A DNA stretch of 64,000 nt from Lophium mytilinum. Lineage: Eukaryota > Ascomycota > Dothideomycetes > Mytilinidiales > Mytilinidiaceae. The DNA lies in NCBI GenBank assembly GCA_010093605.1, contig MU004182.1, positions 6,368 through 70,367 of the forward strand, in the 5' to 3' direction. The notes below the pieces were generated by a model. The model was not told the origin of the DNA. It worked only from the letters and a program-made list of their open reading frames with translations, and did not search any database. The position numbers were made by a program, and so were the translations under genes. Positions within the stretch are counted from its first letter, which is position 1, and the number at the start of each line of letters is the position of its first letter. This document shows positions 20,236 to 32,040 of this stretch, in pieces.

Positions 20236-22019
20236 GGGGGAAGACCGCACGGGGATATTGCAGGTGGTGTGTTCGATCTATCAAAAGTCTTACCTTGCTA
20301 GTTTCTCGTTCCCACTTAGTCCTATCTTCAAAATATGGGCAATTCGACTAAGGTTATGTCTTCTGTCGCGCTTTCACAGGGCTAAGTGTTCATCAGCGTC
20401 ATCCTCAAAGTCGTCCGGACGCTCACCCATCAGCTAAAACGGCCTCTCGAGTTCGTGCTGCAAAGAGTGCAACGGGTCCCTACGTCGAGACTCTCTGCTA
20501 ATTTCCTCCTCTCGGACAGGCCACACGGAATGGTCACGCCCATACTCCTAGCGGTGCTTACTCTACGGCTATAGCACTCTGATGCGCTGCATAGGACATC
20601 AGGAGCTGCGATGGAAGCAGGACCTGAGCGAATTAGCGAGTTCAAATGTCCATACAAGCCCCATTAGGGAAATGAATTCGTTGTGAGGGAGACTCAAGAT
20701 CTCAAACGTGCCGAAAGTTTCTACAATTCGAACGGCACTCCCACTGAACTTCAAGCACGCCTCGGCAATACCCCCACCCCTTACAACAAGCTATTCGGCA
20801 TTGTCGTCAATGCGTCTGGTCATTCGGGCCACATTGCGGCTGCCTTGCGCGCCCCGGCGAGCTCATGTAGTGGATCCTTGCTTGATTTTTTGACTCGATG
20901 GACACAACAGAGTTAAAGCACTTCTGTTCCATCTGCTCCTTAGACGTCCTTCTCATGGCTCTGGTAAAGCATCTTAAAAGCGGGTTCAACCGACAATCGA
21001 AGCCACATCGGAAGTGTTACTTCACGATATATAGGCTGGTGGGGGGTTGCAACTCGAAGCGCTATGAGGAAGTCTTCGAAGTTATTCCCAAGTTTATCCT
21101 GGAGCAATTTGCTGGTTTTCTATGAACGTCGACAGCTGTAAGGGGGAAGCCATTTCCATCTAAAGTTGTATACCGATCCGGTTCCACAATCTTAACCTAC
21201 GGGACTACGGTAGTCGAACATGAATATGCATGATTGGATTGGAATGATTCTCTAACAATGGTCAAAAAAGCACGTAGAGAGAGACGTGCAAGTATCTTTA
21301 AACCCTTGTCAACTACTGCACCTATCATTCAAGCGGATAAATCACTATTTTTAAAACAAGTTTCATATCGCATCTTTTCATTTCTACCATCAGCTAAGAT
21401 TTCGGACTTTTGTAGTATGCTATTTGTACAAGCCTTGCTCTGCAAATGTCACGGTGATCCTATTCCTATCATGATATACATGTTCGATCCTTAAATTCCA
21501 TTGAGTAGCATTCAAGGGAAAAACACCCTAGGCTCAAGCAGAGCCGGAATTTACGTATTCTACAAAGCTACGCATGAATAGTAGTTAAGATGTGGATGTT
21601 TCACTAATATTGAACCGCTACCGAGGTAGTCGGTAGGTATGTAGAGTAGAGCTGCATCTACGCTAGCCTATCCCAGCTGGGCATACATGTAACCGAAGCC
21701 CCCTCCAACTCCTCCTCTAACTTACTTCCAACGACATAGGCGGGCCGAAGGCAACGCAAAGAAAGCCACTTGTCGTTCTAGCTGCTATTCCCATCGCATC
21801 GCTTTCTCCAAAGAAAATGGCCAGGGCCAATTCGTAACGCGGGGTTCCTGCATATTCGTATTTTTTCAACAACATTGCGTCATCTTTTGCATCACGATAT
21901 TAGAGAAATCAACATTCATTAGATTCAACGTCATCAAAAGAGGGATTAATATCTTCCTCTCCTTTTTCATTTTGATGTGAAACCTAGGGAACACGCCTTA
22001 TATTTCATACTTCGCCACC
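20236..22019. other. Gene-poor stretch
   Basis: About 1.8 kb with small frames on both strands, the largest about 85 codons (21234-21494). None has an ATG context, domain or splice pattern I would trust. Confidence 0.4.
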
Positions 22020-23782
22020 ATGTTCTCCGCTCTAGCGCGCACACCTCATCATTCTTTGCTTTTCTCTCTCGTAATCATCACAACTCTCTTCTCCCCAGCT
22101 TCAGCGGATTGGAAATACAAATCCCGCCCCGACCTCGCCCCACCGACTCTAAACATTACCACACCGGCCACCTCCACCGTCTCCCCTGGCTACATCTTCG
22201 TCGCCCCGTACTCCTTTCCCGGCTGGGACCCACCGCTCCCGCACGGGCCCCTCCAGCCAGGACCCTACATCTTCACATCCAGCGGCGAGCTTGTTTGGTC
22301 CGGCTTCGGCTACATTAGCGGCTATGTCGCGAACTTCCAAGCTGCGAGATGGAAAGGCAAAGATGTTATTTTCGCTTTTGAAGGGAGTTTGAATGGGAAG
22401 AAAGGGCATGGCCATGGTCACACAACGATTCTGAATGGGAGCTATGAGGCGATCAAGCAAGTACGGGGAGCGGGGAGTAAGATATTGGATGTGCATGAGT
22501 TTCAGGTGCTGGATGAAAGAACGGCGGTAGTGGAAATTTATAGACCGACGCCGTTTGAATTGAAGAGATTCGGGACGGGACCGAAGAGTCAATGGATTGT
22601 GGATGCAGTGTTTCAAGGTATGCAGGATTCTGGCTATTGGTACTGGAGGAGGCTGACGTGAATTTCTCAGACATCGAAATCGACACTGGTCGTCTCTTAT
22701 TCGAGTGGAGTAGTCTCGATCACGTGCCCCCGGAAGGTAGGGCAGCATCCCTTCAGAAAATAATTCTTAATGCTAATCAACACCCAGAATCCGTCTATTC
22801 AATAGCATCCTTGGCATTTGGAACCGGCCACAACAGCTCCGACGCCCTTGACTACTTCCACATCAACTCCGTCGACCGCGACTCCGACCACAGCTACCTC
22901 GTCTCCGGTCGGCACACCTCAACCATCTACAAAATCAACGGCACCTCCAGCGCCATCATCTGGCGGCTCGGCGGCAAGCACTCAAACTTTACCTTAGGCC
23001 CCGGCGTGGCCTTCAGCTTCCAACACCACGCCCGCTTCATCTCCCACCCCAAGTCCGCAGGTGACGACACCTCCATCGAAATAATCAGCCTCTTCGACAA
23101 TTCCGGCCCCGAACTCCACTCTGAAAGCGGCGAATACGCCAACGAATCTAGCGGCAAAATTCTTGCCCTGAACACCACCTCGTGGACCGCGACACTCCTC
23201 CAGTCCTTCCCCGCGCCCGCCGGCGTCTTCGCCCTCTCCCAGGGCAACACTCAAATCCTCCCCAACGGCAACGCCTTCGTGAGCTGGGGCTCCGCCGGCG
23301 CAATCACCGAATTCTCGCCCGACGGCACCGTAATCTTCCATGCGTACCTTGAGAGCGGCGACCTGTGGACCAATGGCAACGTGCAGAACTACCGCGGGTT
23401 CCGGTTCAACTGGACGGGGACGCCGCACGAGGAGCCGGCGATCGTGGCGCTGACTCACGGCGAAAGCACAGTGGTGTATGTGAGCTGGAACGGGGATACT
23501 GAGACGGTCAGCTGGGCGTTTTATGGGGTCGATAACGAGGGGAGGGAGATTATCATGGGAGAGAAGGCGCGGGAGGGATTCGAGACGAGCTTCTACGTCT
23601 GGAGTGGGAAGGAGTGGAGGGGCTTTTTTGCCGAGGCGGTGGAGAAAGATGGGAGGGTAACGCGGAGGAGTAAGGTTGTGAGAAAGGAAGAGTATGTTTA
23701 TGAATATGTGCCGGGGAGGGATGATTTGGCTTATCAGCAGGGGTTTTATGAGGCGCCTGGGGGACAGGGGGGAGAGCTGTAG
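22020..23782 (+). CDS. Secreted arylsulfotransferase (ASST) family protein
   Basis: Three exons (22020-22617, 22671-22736, 22788-23782) give 552 residues. A signal peptide (SLLFSLVIITTLFSPASA) ends near residue 29. The body has the beta-propeller signature of fungal ASST-like proteins: PGYIFVAPY, DVHEFQVLDERTAVVEIY, FEWSSLDHVPPE, DYFHINSV, YLVSGRHTSTIYKI, IIWRLGGK and FSFQHHARF. The bacterial relatives move sulfate between phenols; activity of the fungal branch is not established, so the substrate is open. Intron 2 (22737-22787) is 51 bases with a TGCTAAT branch. Because 51 is a multiple of three and it contains no stop, a retained form would also be translatable. Several NxS/T sites fit secretion. 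Confidence 0.85.
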
Positions 23783-24424
23783 TTGGTGAACTGTTCAAGG
23801 GAGTTGGAGAGGTGATCGGATGGTTTTGAGTCCGCGTCGCTGACTTGTAAAGAGTTCGTTTTATCTTACTGTCTATCTTCCTAGAGTAAAAGAAGATGCT
23901 GCAGGAGTGATGGAGCTCCTACGTTGCCCACGTCGGGGGCGTATGCGACTCTGCTGCTATAGCAGCTGTAGACTGAGTGCGCGGCCTTCCTAGGCAATAG
24001 CAGCGAGTTCATTAGGACTCAAAATCTTTGCCAATCAGACTTTCCAAGTCAAAAACTACATCTAGGATATTGGACCAGGTAATGCTCCGCACTATTACAG
24101 CTCAGTCTCCTCCGCTATCGCGCGGTTTCACGTGAAGTAAAGAGCGAGTGCTCACACTGGTACCGAGGTTTCATTTTATGTTTCTCGAGGAGATATGAGT
24201 GGGTCTCTCTCCATTTAGAATCCGGAAATTTGAGAAGTGAAGTTCGAGAGACGGGGGTACAGTCCTATTCACTACTCCCTAACATAGGTACTCATGGCCA
24301 CCCTAACAACTAGTCGACCTCATTGCACACCTCATCATACAGTTCACGAAGGTATGCTCCATCCACGTCCGACTTTATCACACGTTCCTCCAGTCAGCTT
24401 CAGAAACGCCGAAATGAGTGGAAT
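23783..24424. other. Intergenic between convergent genes, nothing recognised
   Basis: The two flanking genes both end here. No feature found. Confidence 0.4.
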
Positions 24425-25279
24425 TCATGGGATATGTCTACTGACAGGACTGGGAATTCGATTCCGCTGCAGCTTTAGTATCTTATGAACGGAGTCGATC
24501 GCGTCATAGTGGTACTCCTCTCCGTGCTCGAGCACGAACTCTGAAATACGGTCATAGTGATCGAAGTCACTCGGATCCCGAATAAGGCTATCTTGAAGAA
24601 GCTTCGCCAAGGCGAGTAACAGCCCCTCGAAAGAGTTGACCGATCCGAACTGCTTGAAACTAGACGCGTCTAGGAGACTATACGTCCACCTAAGAAGGCG
24701 ATCCTCAAGTTCAGGCGCAGGAAGCCCAGACTCTGTAACCACTACCGCATTGACAGCGACATCGATGAAGATACTGAATAACTGGTTCTGGGCCGTGGGG
24801 TCGAGGCGGAGGCGTTTGCGAAGCTCGGCCAGCGTCTCGTGCGCGTTGCAGAGGCTTCTCGCGCGCTTGCCCTCTGATTCGGGGCAGCTAGGCTTGTATT
24901 CGCACGCCCTCATAGCTTGAAGCTTGCTTTCCTCTGCGGCGTATGCCTCTGCCATGTTGCGTAGCCTGTCGGAGTATGATTGGCTGGGGGGCAGCGTTGG
25001 CATGTATGGATCGTAGGTCTTGTCCCATAGGATTGAGTCGGCGTAGAGCGTTGATCGAGAGAGAGGCTTGACTCCTGCGGTGAAGAAGGCGGCGGATCGC
25101 TCGAGCGGTCCTCTCGGAGCTAGATTGGGCGTAGTTGACGAAGATTGGGACTCATCCCTACTTCCCTCGTTGCTAGCGTCTGTGCTCCCAGAAGCCTTGC
25201 CGGGGTCGTGTGAGAGCATTGCGAAGTTGTATCTCAGTTGGACAGAAGTGTTCGTGTCGGGAGTGAGGAGGCCCAACAT
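24425..25279 (-). CDS. Hypothetical protein
   Basis: One exon of 284 residues from an ATG at 25279. The N-terminal 50 residues are Ser/Asp-rich and look disordered. The middle holds a run with CEYKPSCPESEGKRARSLC, and the C-terminal half is predicted helical (LLLALAKLLQDSLI, YDRISEFVLEHGEEYHYDAIDSVHKIL). There is no signal peptide or membrane segment, and I do not recognise the family. The long open frame with even codon use makes a real gene likely, but the 3' end could continue across an unseen intron. Confidence 0.55.
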   Translation of the reverse strand: MLGLLTPDTNTSVQLRYNFAMLSHDPGKASGSTDASNEGSRDESQSSSTTPNLAPRGPLERSAAFFTAGVKPLSRSTLYADSILWDKTYDPYMPTLPPSQSYSDRLRNMAEAYAAEESKLQAMRACEYKPSCPESEGKRARSLCNAHETLAELRKRLRLDPTAQNQLFSIFIDVAVNAVVVTESGLPAPELEDRLLRWTYSLLDASSFKQFGSVNSFEGLLLALAKLLQDSLIRDPSDFDHYDRISEFVLEHGEEYHYDAIDSVHKILKLQRNRIPSPVSRHIP

Positions 25280-25818
25280 CGACGTGTAGCCGGGCTAGCC
25301 ATGTTGGGGCTAGGCGGCTAGTGCGGGCACGGTCAGCGTGGTAAATCTGGTGAATACCTACTTGGATAGCTCATAACCTCATGAGTGGCTAGATCCTGTT
25401 TGAGAGATCTTCAGAACGGCAAGTAGAGTCTGGGTTTCTTACAGCATTGAATTCGGATTATAGCTCTGACTCACTGCATGTATGTGTCCCCCCTATTCAT
25501 CAATAGAGAGTACACAAAAGCTCTTTTGTGCTCAACTTTATAAGCACATCACGTCCATCATCACATGCTCTCATGCGCCAAGGCATCGGTCGGCTTGCCG
25601 TACTGTCTGTCATGTTCGGCTAGTTACCGTGTAATGATTTAGAGCTAGGAGTCAGGGGGCGTCGTTGAGACATACATTGCAACATTGGTGGCAATAGCTA
25701 AAACAAAGGTAACGATCGAAAACAGCAGGCGACGTAGTCGACGAAACTCAAATAAGTCAACTCTTAGCGAACGACTCGGGCTTAGGTGAGTTACGCGATC
25801 CTTCCGCTTCACCATGGC
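25280..25818. other. Intergenic, nothing recognised
   Basis: Upstream of the hypothetical gene and 3' of the next small gene. No supported feature. Confidence 0.4.
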
Positions 25819-26181
25819 CTAAGTCACAATGGTATTCTCCTGTCCTCCATCAATGATGTAAGAGGCGGCATCATCGTCGTCCTCTTCCTGGTCTTTTCCC
25901 TCCACAACGTCACGTTTCTTGTACTGACCACCGCAGTCTTGGATGTTCTTGACGGTTGGCTTTCCGCCATTCGCGAAAAATGGACCCAGACAGGCTTGAT
26001 AGGCCACGTCACGTGCGGCGATATTGGTGTCGGCGTCGCCCCTAGCGTTGGCGGTAGCCGCTGTGGTGCCAGCGAGCACGAGGAAGGCCATCGCGGTGGC
26101 AGCAAGATTGTGAATCGTGGTAGCTGTATCTGTCAAAAAGAGTTTGAGGACGGGGTTCTTTGGACTCATCTTACCGAGCAT
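25819..26181 (-). CDS. Small hypothetical protein with one hydrophobic segment
   Basis: 120 residues from ATG 26181 (or 116 from the second ATG, MSPKNP). A hydrophobic stretch (LAATAMAFLVLAGTTAATA) covers about residues 26-44, followed by a Gly/Asp region, one CGGQYKKRDVV segment and an acidic run (KDQEEDDDD). It could be a small secreted or membrane protein; KKR before DVV resembles a Kex2-type site. A TATAAAC box lies about 100 bases upstream. The family is not recognised and the gene could be spurious. Confidence 0.4.
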   Translation of the reverse strand: MLGKMSPKNPVLKLFLTDTATTIHNLAATAMAFLVLAGTTAATANARGDADTNIAARDVAYQACLGPFFANGGKPTVKNIQDCGGQYKKRDVVEGKDQEEDDDDAASYIIDGGQENTIVT

Positions 26182-26284
26182 GATGAGTGAATGGATGGGC
26201 AGTGTTTGGGGCGGTTTCGATATGCAATGAATTAGTGAATTGGAGCGAGTTGATGGTAGAGTGAAGAGCCGGGAATATCTCCAG

Positions 26285-26291
26285 GTTTATA
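26285..26291 (-). promoter_or_regulatory. Possible TATA box of the small hypothetical gene
   Basis: TATAAAC on the minus strand, about 104 bases before the ATG at 26181. Confidence 0.3.
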
Positions 26292-27863
26292 CTTCTTAGA
26301 CCTCTGGTATCGCCTCTGGAGTTGGTCATCTGCTTGCTGGGAGGGATTCGATCTCCGACTCTGTGTCGGGCTATGCACCTAACTCACTCCGCTTCGCAAC
26401 CCCACCTCAGCCACGAAATCCGCCTCTAGGAAGAACTCCGTTAAGAGTGCGGTCGAAAGAGCTTTATTGTGGGGTACCTTGCGGCTCTGAAACGTGTGCC
26501 TTGGCAAATATGCACTGTCCGTTAAGGCACAGTACGCACCCCTCCGCCATCTCCTTCCTTCAGAACAATTACAGGTTCCGGGCAATCCTACCCCGGTAAG
26601 AAATCGTGCTCACTAATAAATGTCAAGAGGGTTCTGCCTAAGAGATGTAACCGTGGCTGTTGCATGCAGTTGTCGTCTTTCGCGGTAAGAGTTAGAAGCA
26701 AAGAACATACTAGCATAGGCTAGCTTCTTTCTTTTTCCTCTCGTTTTCTAATGACATGGAACTAAGACTTGGCTAAAAACTCTGCTGGCAAAGATGGTGA
26801 TGGATCTGACTAACCTATTGAACGCCTGCTACAGTGAGTTGCCGCCTAGTTGTCAGAAAATAAGTACATCGACTGTAGTTCCTTAGCGCTTACAGCTTCA
26901 ACTATACGCTGACACTAAGCTTATAAAGGACCGATCTAGTACCTTATGGAAATAACATCATGGCCCCAACGGTTTACCAGTATTCAAACACGTTCACCTG
27001 GGCAGGATAGACCTCCCAAGCCGCCAAGTGAGAGCCGATTTAAAACGCCAACTTGTCCGCCGTCACTTCCACCTTGGCATGGCTTCTGGGTCTTCGAGAG
27101 GAGGAGGCATAGAAACTCTATTGCTATTTTACTTCAGTTACCCCTACCAACATTTACAGGATGCGGCGGAGAAATGCCAGTTCCTCCTCGTTTTGATTTC
27201 ATGTTCGTGGCTAGATCCAATAGGGTATGAGGTGGATTCCTATTTTAAAGGAATGAGGACGACATCTTCTTGACTCTGAAAATTGCTTTAAGGATTGGGA
27301 GGAGAAGGCACGGAGGTTCGATTTCTATTTTCATCTTCAGTCAGTTCCTCGACGACGTGCACATGACGTGGCAAGGACTCATTACGACCGGTCATTTCCA
27401 ATTGTCGATCCATCTTCGTTATCGGATCCAATAAAAATGCACGAGGTCTTATTCTCCAAAGAGGCGATGATGAGACACCCTCTATGCACGTTGCCTCCCA
27501 AGTTTCAACATCTACATCATCGATTGACCTGAGTAAGGGGCGTGACTAGGCTGTGGATAACTTTGCCAGCATGGATGAGTCTCGAAGGACCGCAAGGCCG
27601 TGATTTCTAGCCCTCGTAGGATGGCGCTACTCCACTTGACACGGCTGTGCTAAGATGCCAGATCACTAATACAAAGTCAACGCGTCTTGGACGAACACAC
27701 AAGCGCCGGGAAAGACTGCCCAAATATCAAACCGCCAATCCATCATCAACAGCCTCTTTTCATAGCATTCTCTAAATTATTATCGGCTGTTTCAGATCTC
27801 ACTACTGTCTTCCCTTCGACCCGACAACCCACCACTCGTTCGTTCCTTCGACGAACTATTACC
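26292..27863. other. Gene-poor stretch
   Basis: About 1.6 kb with only short frames (for example 27028-27273). No domains, RNA genes or repeats recognised. Confidence 0.4.
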
Positions 27864-28674
27864 ATGAAGACTTCCTTCGGCAACACAATCTTGGCCGTCC
27901 TTGTCCTCGGCCACTCGTTTGGGTCTGCCCGTTTCGCGGACGATGAGGAAACGGCAACGAACTACAGCATCGCTCGCTTAGAGCGGCTCCGTACCCGCGG
28001 TCTTCTCGAAGCTAGGCAATCATGTTCAGATATTAAATGCATAGGGGACACACCCGTGAGTCAAATGGTCGTGATGGAGGAAGCTTCAGAAGTCCCGAGA
28101 CACGAGCGGTGCTTACCAATTTCCTCGAGAAGGACCAGTCAGATATTAAATGCATAGGGGACACACCCGTGAGTCAAATGGTCGTGATGGAGGAAGCTTC
28201 AGAAGTCCCGAGACACGAGCGGTGCTTACCAATTTCCTCGAGAAGGACCAGCTAGAAGACCAGTGGCTTGACCCCATCTGCAAACAGATCACCGATGTGG
28301 ACTCACACCAGGAGATCGAGGCTGGCAGCTTCTACTATGGTATCCAGGGCACGCACAAACGGGCTTTGAGCCTCACCCACAAGGGTGAATACCTGGATCT
28401 GATGGTGACGTGGGAGCCGACCGAACCCCAGTTGTTGCCATTGTTTGACAATGTCAAGGTTGATCTGTGTAAGAAGGCCATTTCCAACGCCACGGGGAAA
28501 GACACCCACACGCTCCATTACGGGGCGATGAACATTGAACAAGAAGTCGGTCCAGTCGATCAAGAACAGGCACAAGATCCAGATCCAGACCCCGCCTGTT
28601 GCGGAAAAGCGGTCTCTTACAGGAGTCACGAGGCGAGGTCGTTGGGGAAACACCATCGCTATCATCAACATTGA
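27864..28674 (+). CDS. Secreted orphan protein with a duplicated exon-intron unit
   Basis: Proposed exons 27864-28055, 28133-28168 and 28246-28674 encode 218 residues. The ATG at 27864 opens a signal peptide (TILAVLVLGHSFGSA). The two proposed introns (28056-28132 and 28169-28245) are identical 77-base copies with GTGAGT donors and GAGAAG ends. Between them sits a 36-base exon encoding DQSDIKCIGDTP, a repeat of the preceding SDIKCIGDTP. The frame of exon 1 joins that of exon 3 only if both introns, or one long intron, are removed. The C-terminal part has LDPICKQITDVDSHQ, VDLCKKAIS and an acidic Gln/Asp/Pro tract. No family is recognised. An acceptor three bases earlier (CTCGAG) keeps the frame too. 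The intron call is inference from frame and signals. Confidence 0.6.
28026..28251 (+). repeat. Perfect 113-base tandem duplication
   Basis: Bases 28026-28138 and 28139-28251 are identical at every position. The unit holds 30 bases of upstream exon, a complete 77-base intron and 6 bases of downstream exon of the secreted orphan gene. Confidence 0.95.
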
Positions 28675-29906
28675 GCTCGGTGATCACAACAAGGAAGTCG
28701 ATCTTTTTAATGGAAACGGGCTGCCACTGGCAGAGCCTTGAGAGTAAGATGGGTGGCGTGGGGTCGAAGTTGGTCGTCAGACCTGGCGGGACGGTATTGC
28801 TAGTGTCCCTTCCACTTGCGTACTGGCTCGGTCTTGCCGTTTGTCTCTGTTGTCGAATGCTTTCCAATTGTGCTGTTGATTTGTGTCCATCTTTCGCCAG
28901 ATCATTTCCACTCGCATTGTCGTTTTGTTGGTTTATACTATACTTCCAGTCATTACCGTCTTGACAAGAGGCTGGTCCCATGCACTTGCTGTGCTTTCAT
29001 GCTATGTTTCTTATTTTTTGTGGTAGCCTAATTCCAAAGATTCATGAAATCTCGTGCGCTTAACCCTGAGCGCCTCTTGAAACCGTACCCGAGCCCGAAT
29101 AGGAAAGAGCTGTGCATAACGTCTGTTTCGAGCAGGTAGAGATTAATTTATTGCAGACTGGTTGGGCGTAATGGTCTGGTAAGTAGGTGGTGTGGTCAAA
29201 CGTTGGAAAAAGGATATTGCTAGTGAAACATGCCACAAGTTACACCACAATGTCATACGCCCTCTTCGGCCAAGCCAAAAGATCGGATAGACTGTAGGTT
29301 GGTTAGTTAGTTGATTCTTTCATGTTGCCAGTGTAGAGGTCTTTTAGCTTGGAACGCGGGGAACTCCGCACGTGAGTGCCTAAATTTTCCTTCTCTTTTA
29401 GTTTACATGCAGCTTCAAAACCAAGCTCCCACGTGTGATTTCACTCGAATATGTAGGTTAATTGGATGCGCACCGTACATAATAGCCTGTGTAGCAATAG
29501 CCTAATCGAGCCGAAGCCGTAACGGCTATGTGATATTGCAGACACGTGATACTTCACCTAATCCGACGTAGTTATAACACTATGCTGACAGGCAAATTTC
29601 TATAAAAGATTGCGCAGTGCTGCACCTACAGGGTCGGGGGCCATTCAACGCCACGAAGGCCTAGAGAGCTGGAGCCTATTGCTAGTGTGAGGTTGCAAAA
29701 CTGCCAACACCCTAGTGGTGAGGCTGAGGCAACCATGCGGATAGGGCGGGGTTCAATGCTGTGCCGTTTTAGCAAGAGTATATACGGTACATCCAGCGGG
29801 CGGTCTCGACGGCAATTATACAACCGCAATCCACTCCCTCCCTCTCGATTCAGGAGACACTTGCACAGAACTCTTCAGGAAGAAACTTCCGCTTATCCCA
29901 TTCGTA
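28675..29906. other. Intergenic, no supported gene
   Basis: About 1.2 kb. Short frames only. Confidence 0.4.
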
Positions 29907-30923
29907 ATGTCCACTCCGCAGTCCACCCCAACTCCAGAAGTCACCTACCTCCCCGACCCAGAGCACCCAAGCGAAGGCCACACATCCACCATCTCTTCGC
30001 TGACGTCTACACCCTCCTTCATCATCAGTGGCAGCAAAGACCATTCGATTCGAATCTGGTCCAAGCAAACCCGGTGTCTTGCCTACCCACCGCTACTTGG
30101 TCACGTAGGCACCGTGGTAGCCATCGAAGCATGCGACACTCCGGCGTTGATCTTTAGTGGTGATACCAACGGCAATGTCATGATCTGGGATCTCACCACA
30201 GGAACACTGGTTCAAAGCCTTGAAAACGCGCACGCCGATACTGTACTCGATGTTGCATTCAAAGGAGGGGTCTTAGCGACGGCATCCAGAGATCAGAGCG
30301 TCAAAGTGTGGGAGAGAGGACCAGTCGATCATGCAGGGAACGCATTCAACACTTTCCGGCTCCGTCACACCCTGCTTGGACACCAAGGCGCCGTTCTCTC
30401 CGTTTGCGTGACGCATGACGGAAAGCGAGCGGTTGCCATGTCTGGCGCGGACCGAGCGCTGAAAATTTGGGATCTGGGCACCGGCAAGGTCTTGAAGTCA
30501 TTTGAGGGATTTGCGGGGGTGGCGGTGAAGTTGCAACTTATCGAGGCGGAACGGAAGGTTCTGGCAGCTTGCACTAATCATGCGATCATGATCTATGATC
30601 TGGATTCAGGGGAGGAAGAGGTTGGCGTCCACGGGCACGGTAATGTGGTGCGTGCTGTGCGGATAGTAGGGAATGGAGAGGAAACAAAGATGATGGTGTC
30701 GGCTTCGTATGATAGTACTGTCCGGCTGTGGAAAAGGGGTAATGGAGGACATGGAGCGTGGAGCACAGTACGAACTTTGAGCTTTCGAGAGGCAGTAGGG
30801 GATTCCAAGATGTCCGCTGATGACGCGAAGAGGGTTCATGATATGGTGGTGGATGAGACGGAGGGGTATATATATGCTTGCGGAGAGGCGAGGGAGATTG
30901 TGAGATGGAGACTCGAGTCATGA
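29907..30923 (+). CDS. WD40-repeat protein
   Basis: One exon, 338 residues, nearly all one seven-bladed WD40 propeller. Blade signatures are visible in order: FIISGSKDHSIRIWS, IFSGDTNGNVMIWDL, LATASRDQSVKVWE, AVAMSGADRALKIWDL, VLAACTNHAIMIYDL, MVSASYDSTVRLWK and a last IYACGEAREIVRW. GH dipeptides start several blades (GHVGTV, GHQGAV, GHGNVV). Such propellers are protein-binding scaffolds. Without an F-box, LisH or kinase domain, the partner and pathway cannot be stated. It resembles the propeller part of F-box/WD proteins, and an upstream exon with an F-box cannot be fully excluded, but the ATG at 29907 has a good context. Confidence 0.8.
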   Translation: MSTPQSTPTPEVTYLPDPEHPSEGHTSTISSLTSTPSFIISGSKDHSIRIWSKQTRCLAYPPLLGHVGTVVAIEACDTPALIFSGDTNGNVMIWDLTTGTLVQSLENAHADTVLDVAFKGGVLATASRDQSVKVWERGPVDHAGNAFNTFRLRHTLLGHQGAVLSVCVTHDGKRAVAMSGADRALKIWDLGTGKVLKSFEGFAGVAVKLQLIEAERKVLAACTNHAIMIYDLDSGEEEVGVHGHGNVVRAVRIVGNGEETKMMVSASYDSTVRLWKRGNGGHGAWSTVRTLSFREAVGDSKMSADDAKRVHDMVVDETEGYIYACGEAREIVRWRLES

Positions 30924-31246
30924 TGTGGAGCGTCAAACGGGTCAAACTCCGGATTGTGCTGGTGGAATAGAAAAGGGGTATTTTGAAACATGGGGATCGC
31001 GAGAACAGCGAGACAGTGAGCTATTTCTCCGGGCCCATAGTCTGGTAGGATGAACTATGAAGTGATGAAGTGCATCGATTTTGGATATAATGAAAACCAG
31101 AGAGATGCTAGCTTCTACCGACTATTAGATTTTAATTATAAACCTTCTTACTATATATACTGAAACTATTACGAGGAGATATTCCTTGGCGATTCTTATC
31201 ACGTGACGGTACCCGTAGAATGGCAGGGATAGTGATTCAATTCAGA

Positions 31247-32040
31247 CTACCCTACTGGTTTACGCGAAATGGTGAAGCAGGAGGCAGGGTCAATTGCTGT
31301 GCTCGCAACGCTGTTCTCAAATGAGCCATCCTCCCCCGTATCCAACGACTCGTCCTCCATCGGTTCCACAGATTGCTTATCCCCCGTCCTCAGCAGTCCC
31401 TCTTGTACGTCTCCCGCCAGCAACGCCCTCTTCTTCAATCCGACAAGTGAAAACTTTTGTCCCCTTTCCGTCGTGCTCGGCACTCCATGGCGAGTTTGCC
31501 ACGGCCCAATTCCGCATCCCTCCAAGCCAATTCTCTGTAGCTGAAAGACACTCGAGTCCTCCCATTCGAGTCGCTGGTAGAGGCCCCTGCCTGACTTCTC
31601 TTGTACACGCACCGCAATAATCGAGAGACGTAGATTGAGTAAAATGATCAAACTGCCGATTGCGAGCGTCAAGGCCAGTCCTAGAATGCTGAAGCTAGAG
31701 TAGGCCGTCGCGCGAATTTTGATGGAATTGCACAGGGAAATCAGTTCGAGTGTATTGGGCTTGACGATGTATTCTAAAGCGCTGACGCCTGGTTGGACCT
31801 CCACGTCCCGCGGAGACGCGAACTCGACGACCCGACGCTGGAGGAGCGCGAGGGAGAGGTTATGGAAGTTCCACATTTCCTTTTGCCATTGATCGTCCGC
31901 GAGTGGAGCTGACAGGAAGCCTCGGTCCCATATAAACTCGTTCGCGAGGAGAACTTCGTTCCGAAGGATGTTGATAGTATAGTCTACTTTCGTAGCCCAA
32001 ACCGCTTTCCATAGGAGCTGTACCCACTGCTCAGCTGCAG
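31247..32040 (-). pseudogene. 3' fragment of a fungal multi-pass membrane protein gene
   Basis: About 260 codons. A membrane segment (YSSFSILGLALTLAIGSLIILL) follows LCNSIKIRATA, and then comes LYQRLEWEDSSVFQLQRIGLEGCGIGPW. From memory this is the C-terminal third of a large fungal membrane protein family (600-700 residues) that has one more membrane segment and a Cys-rich ectodomain upstream. None of that upstream part is found: beyond about 32040 the DNA reads in the opposite direction as a hydrolase fragment. The frame has no ATG near its start (it would begin GTG). It is therefore a truncated gene at a rearrangement joint. Confidence 0.6.

Noticed and set aside
20683-21494. Three short frames in the gene-poor stretch
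   Set aside because: No sequence features beyond being open; likely chance.
26330-26420. tRNA-like T-loop string (GGATTCGATCTCC)
   Set aside because: No matching acceptor stem, anticodon arm or D-arm can be drawn around it.
31269-31620. Plus-strand frames opposite the membrane-protein fragment
   Set aside because: They mirror the coding minus strand and show no recognisable motif.
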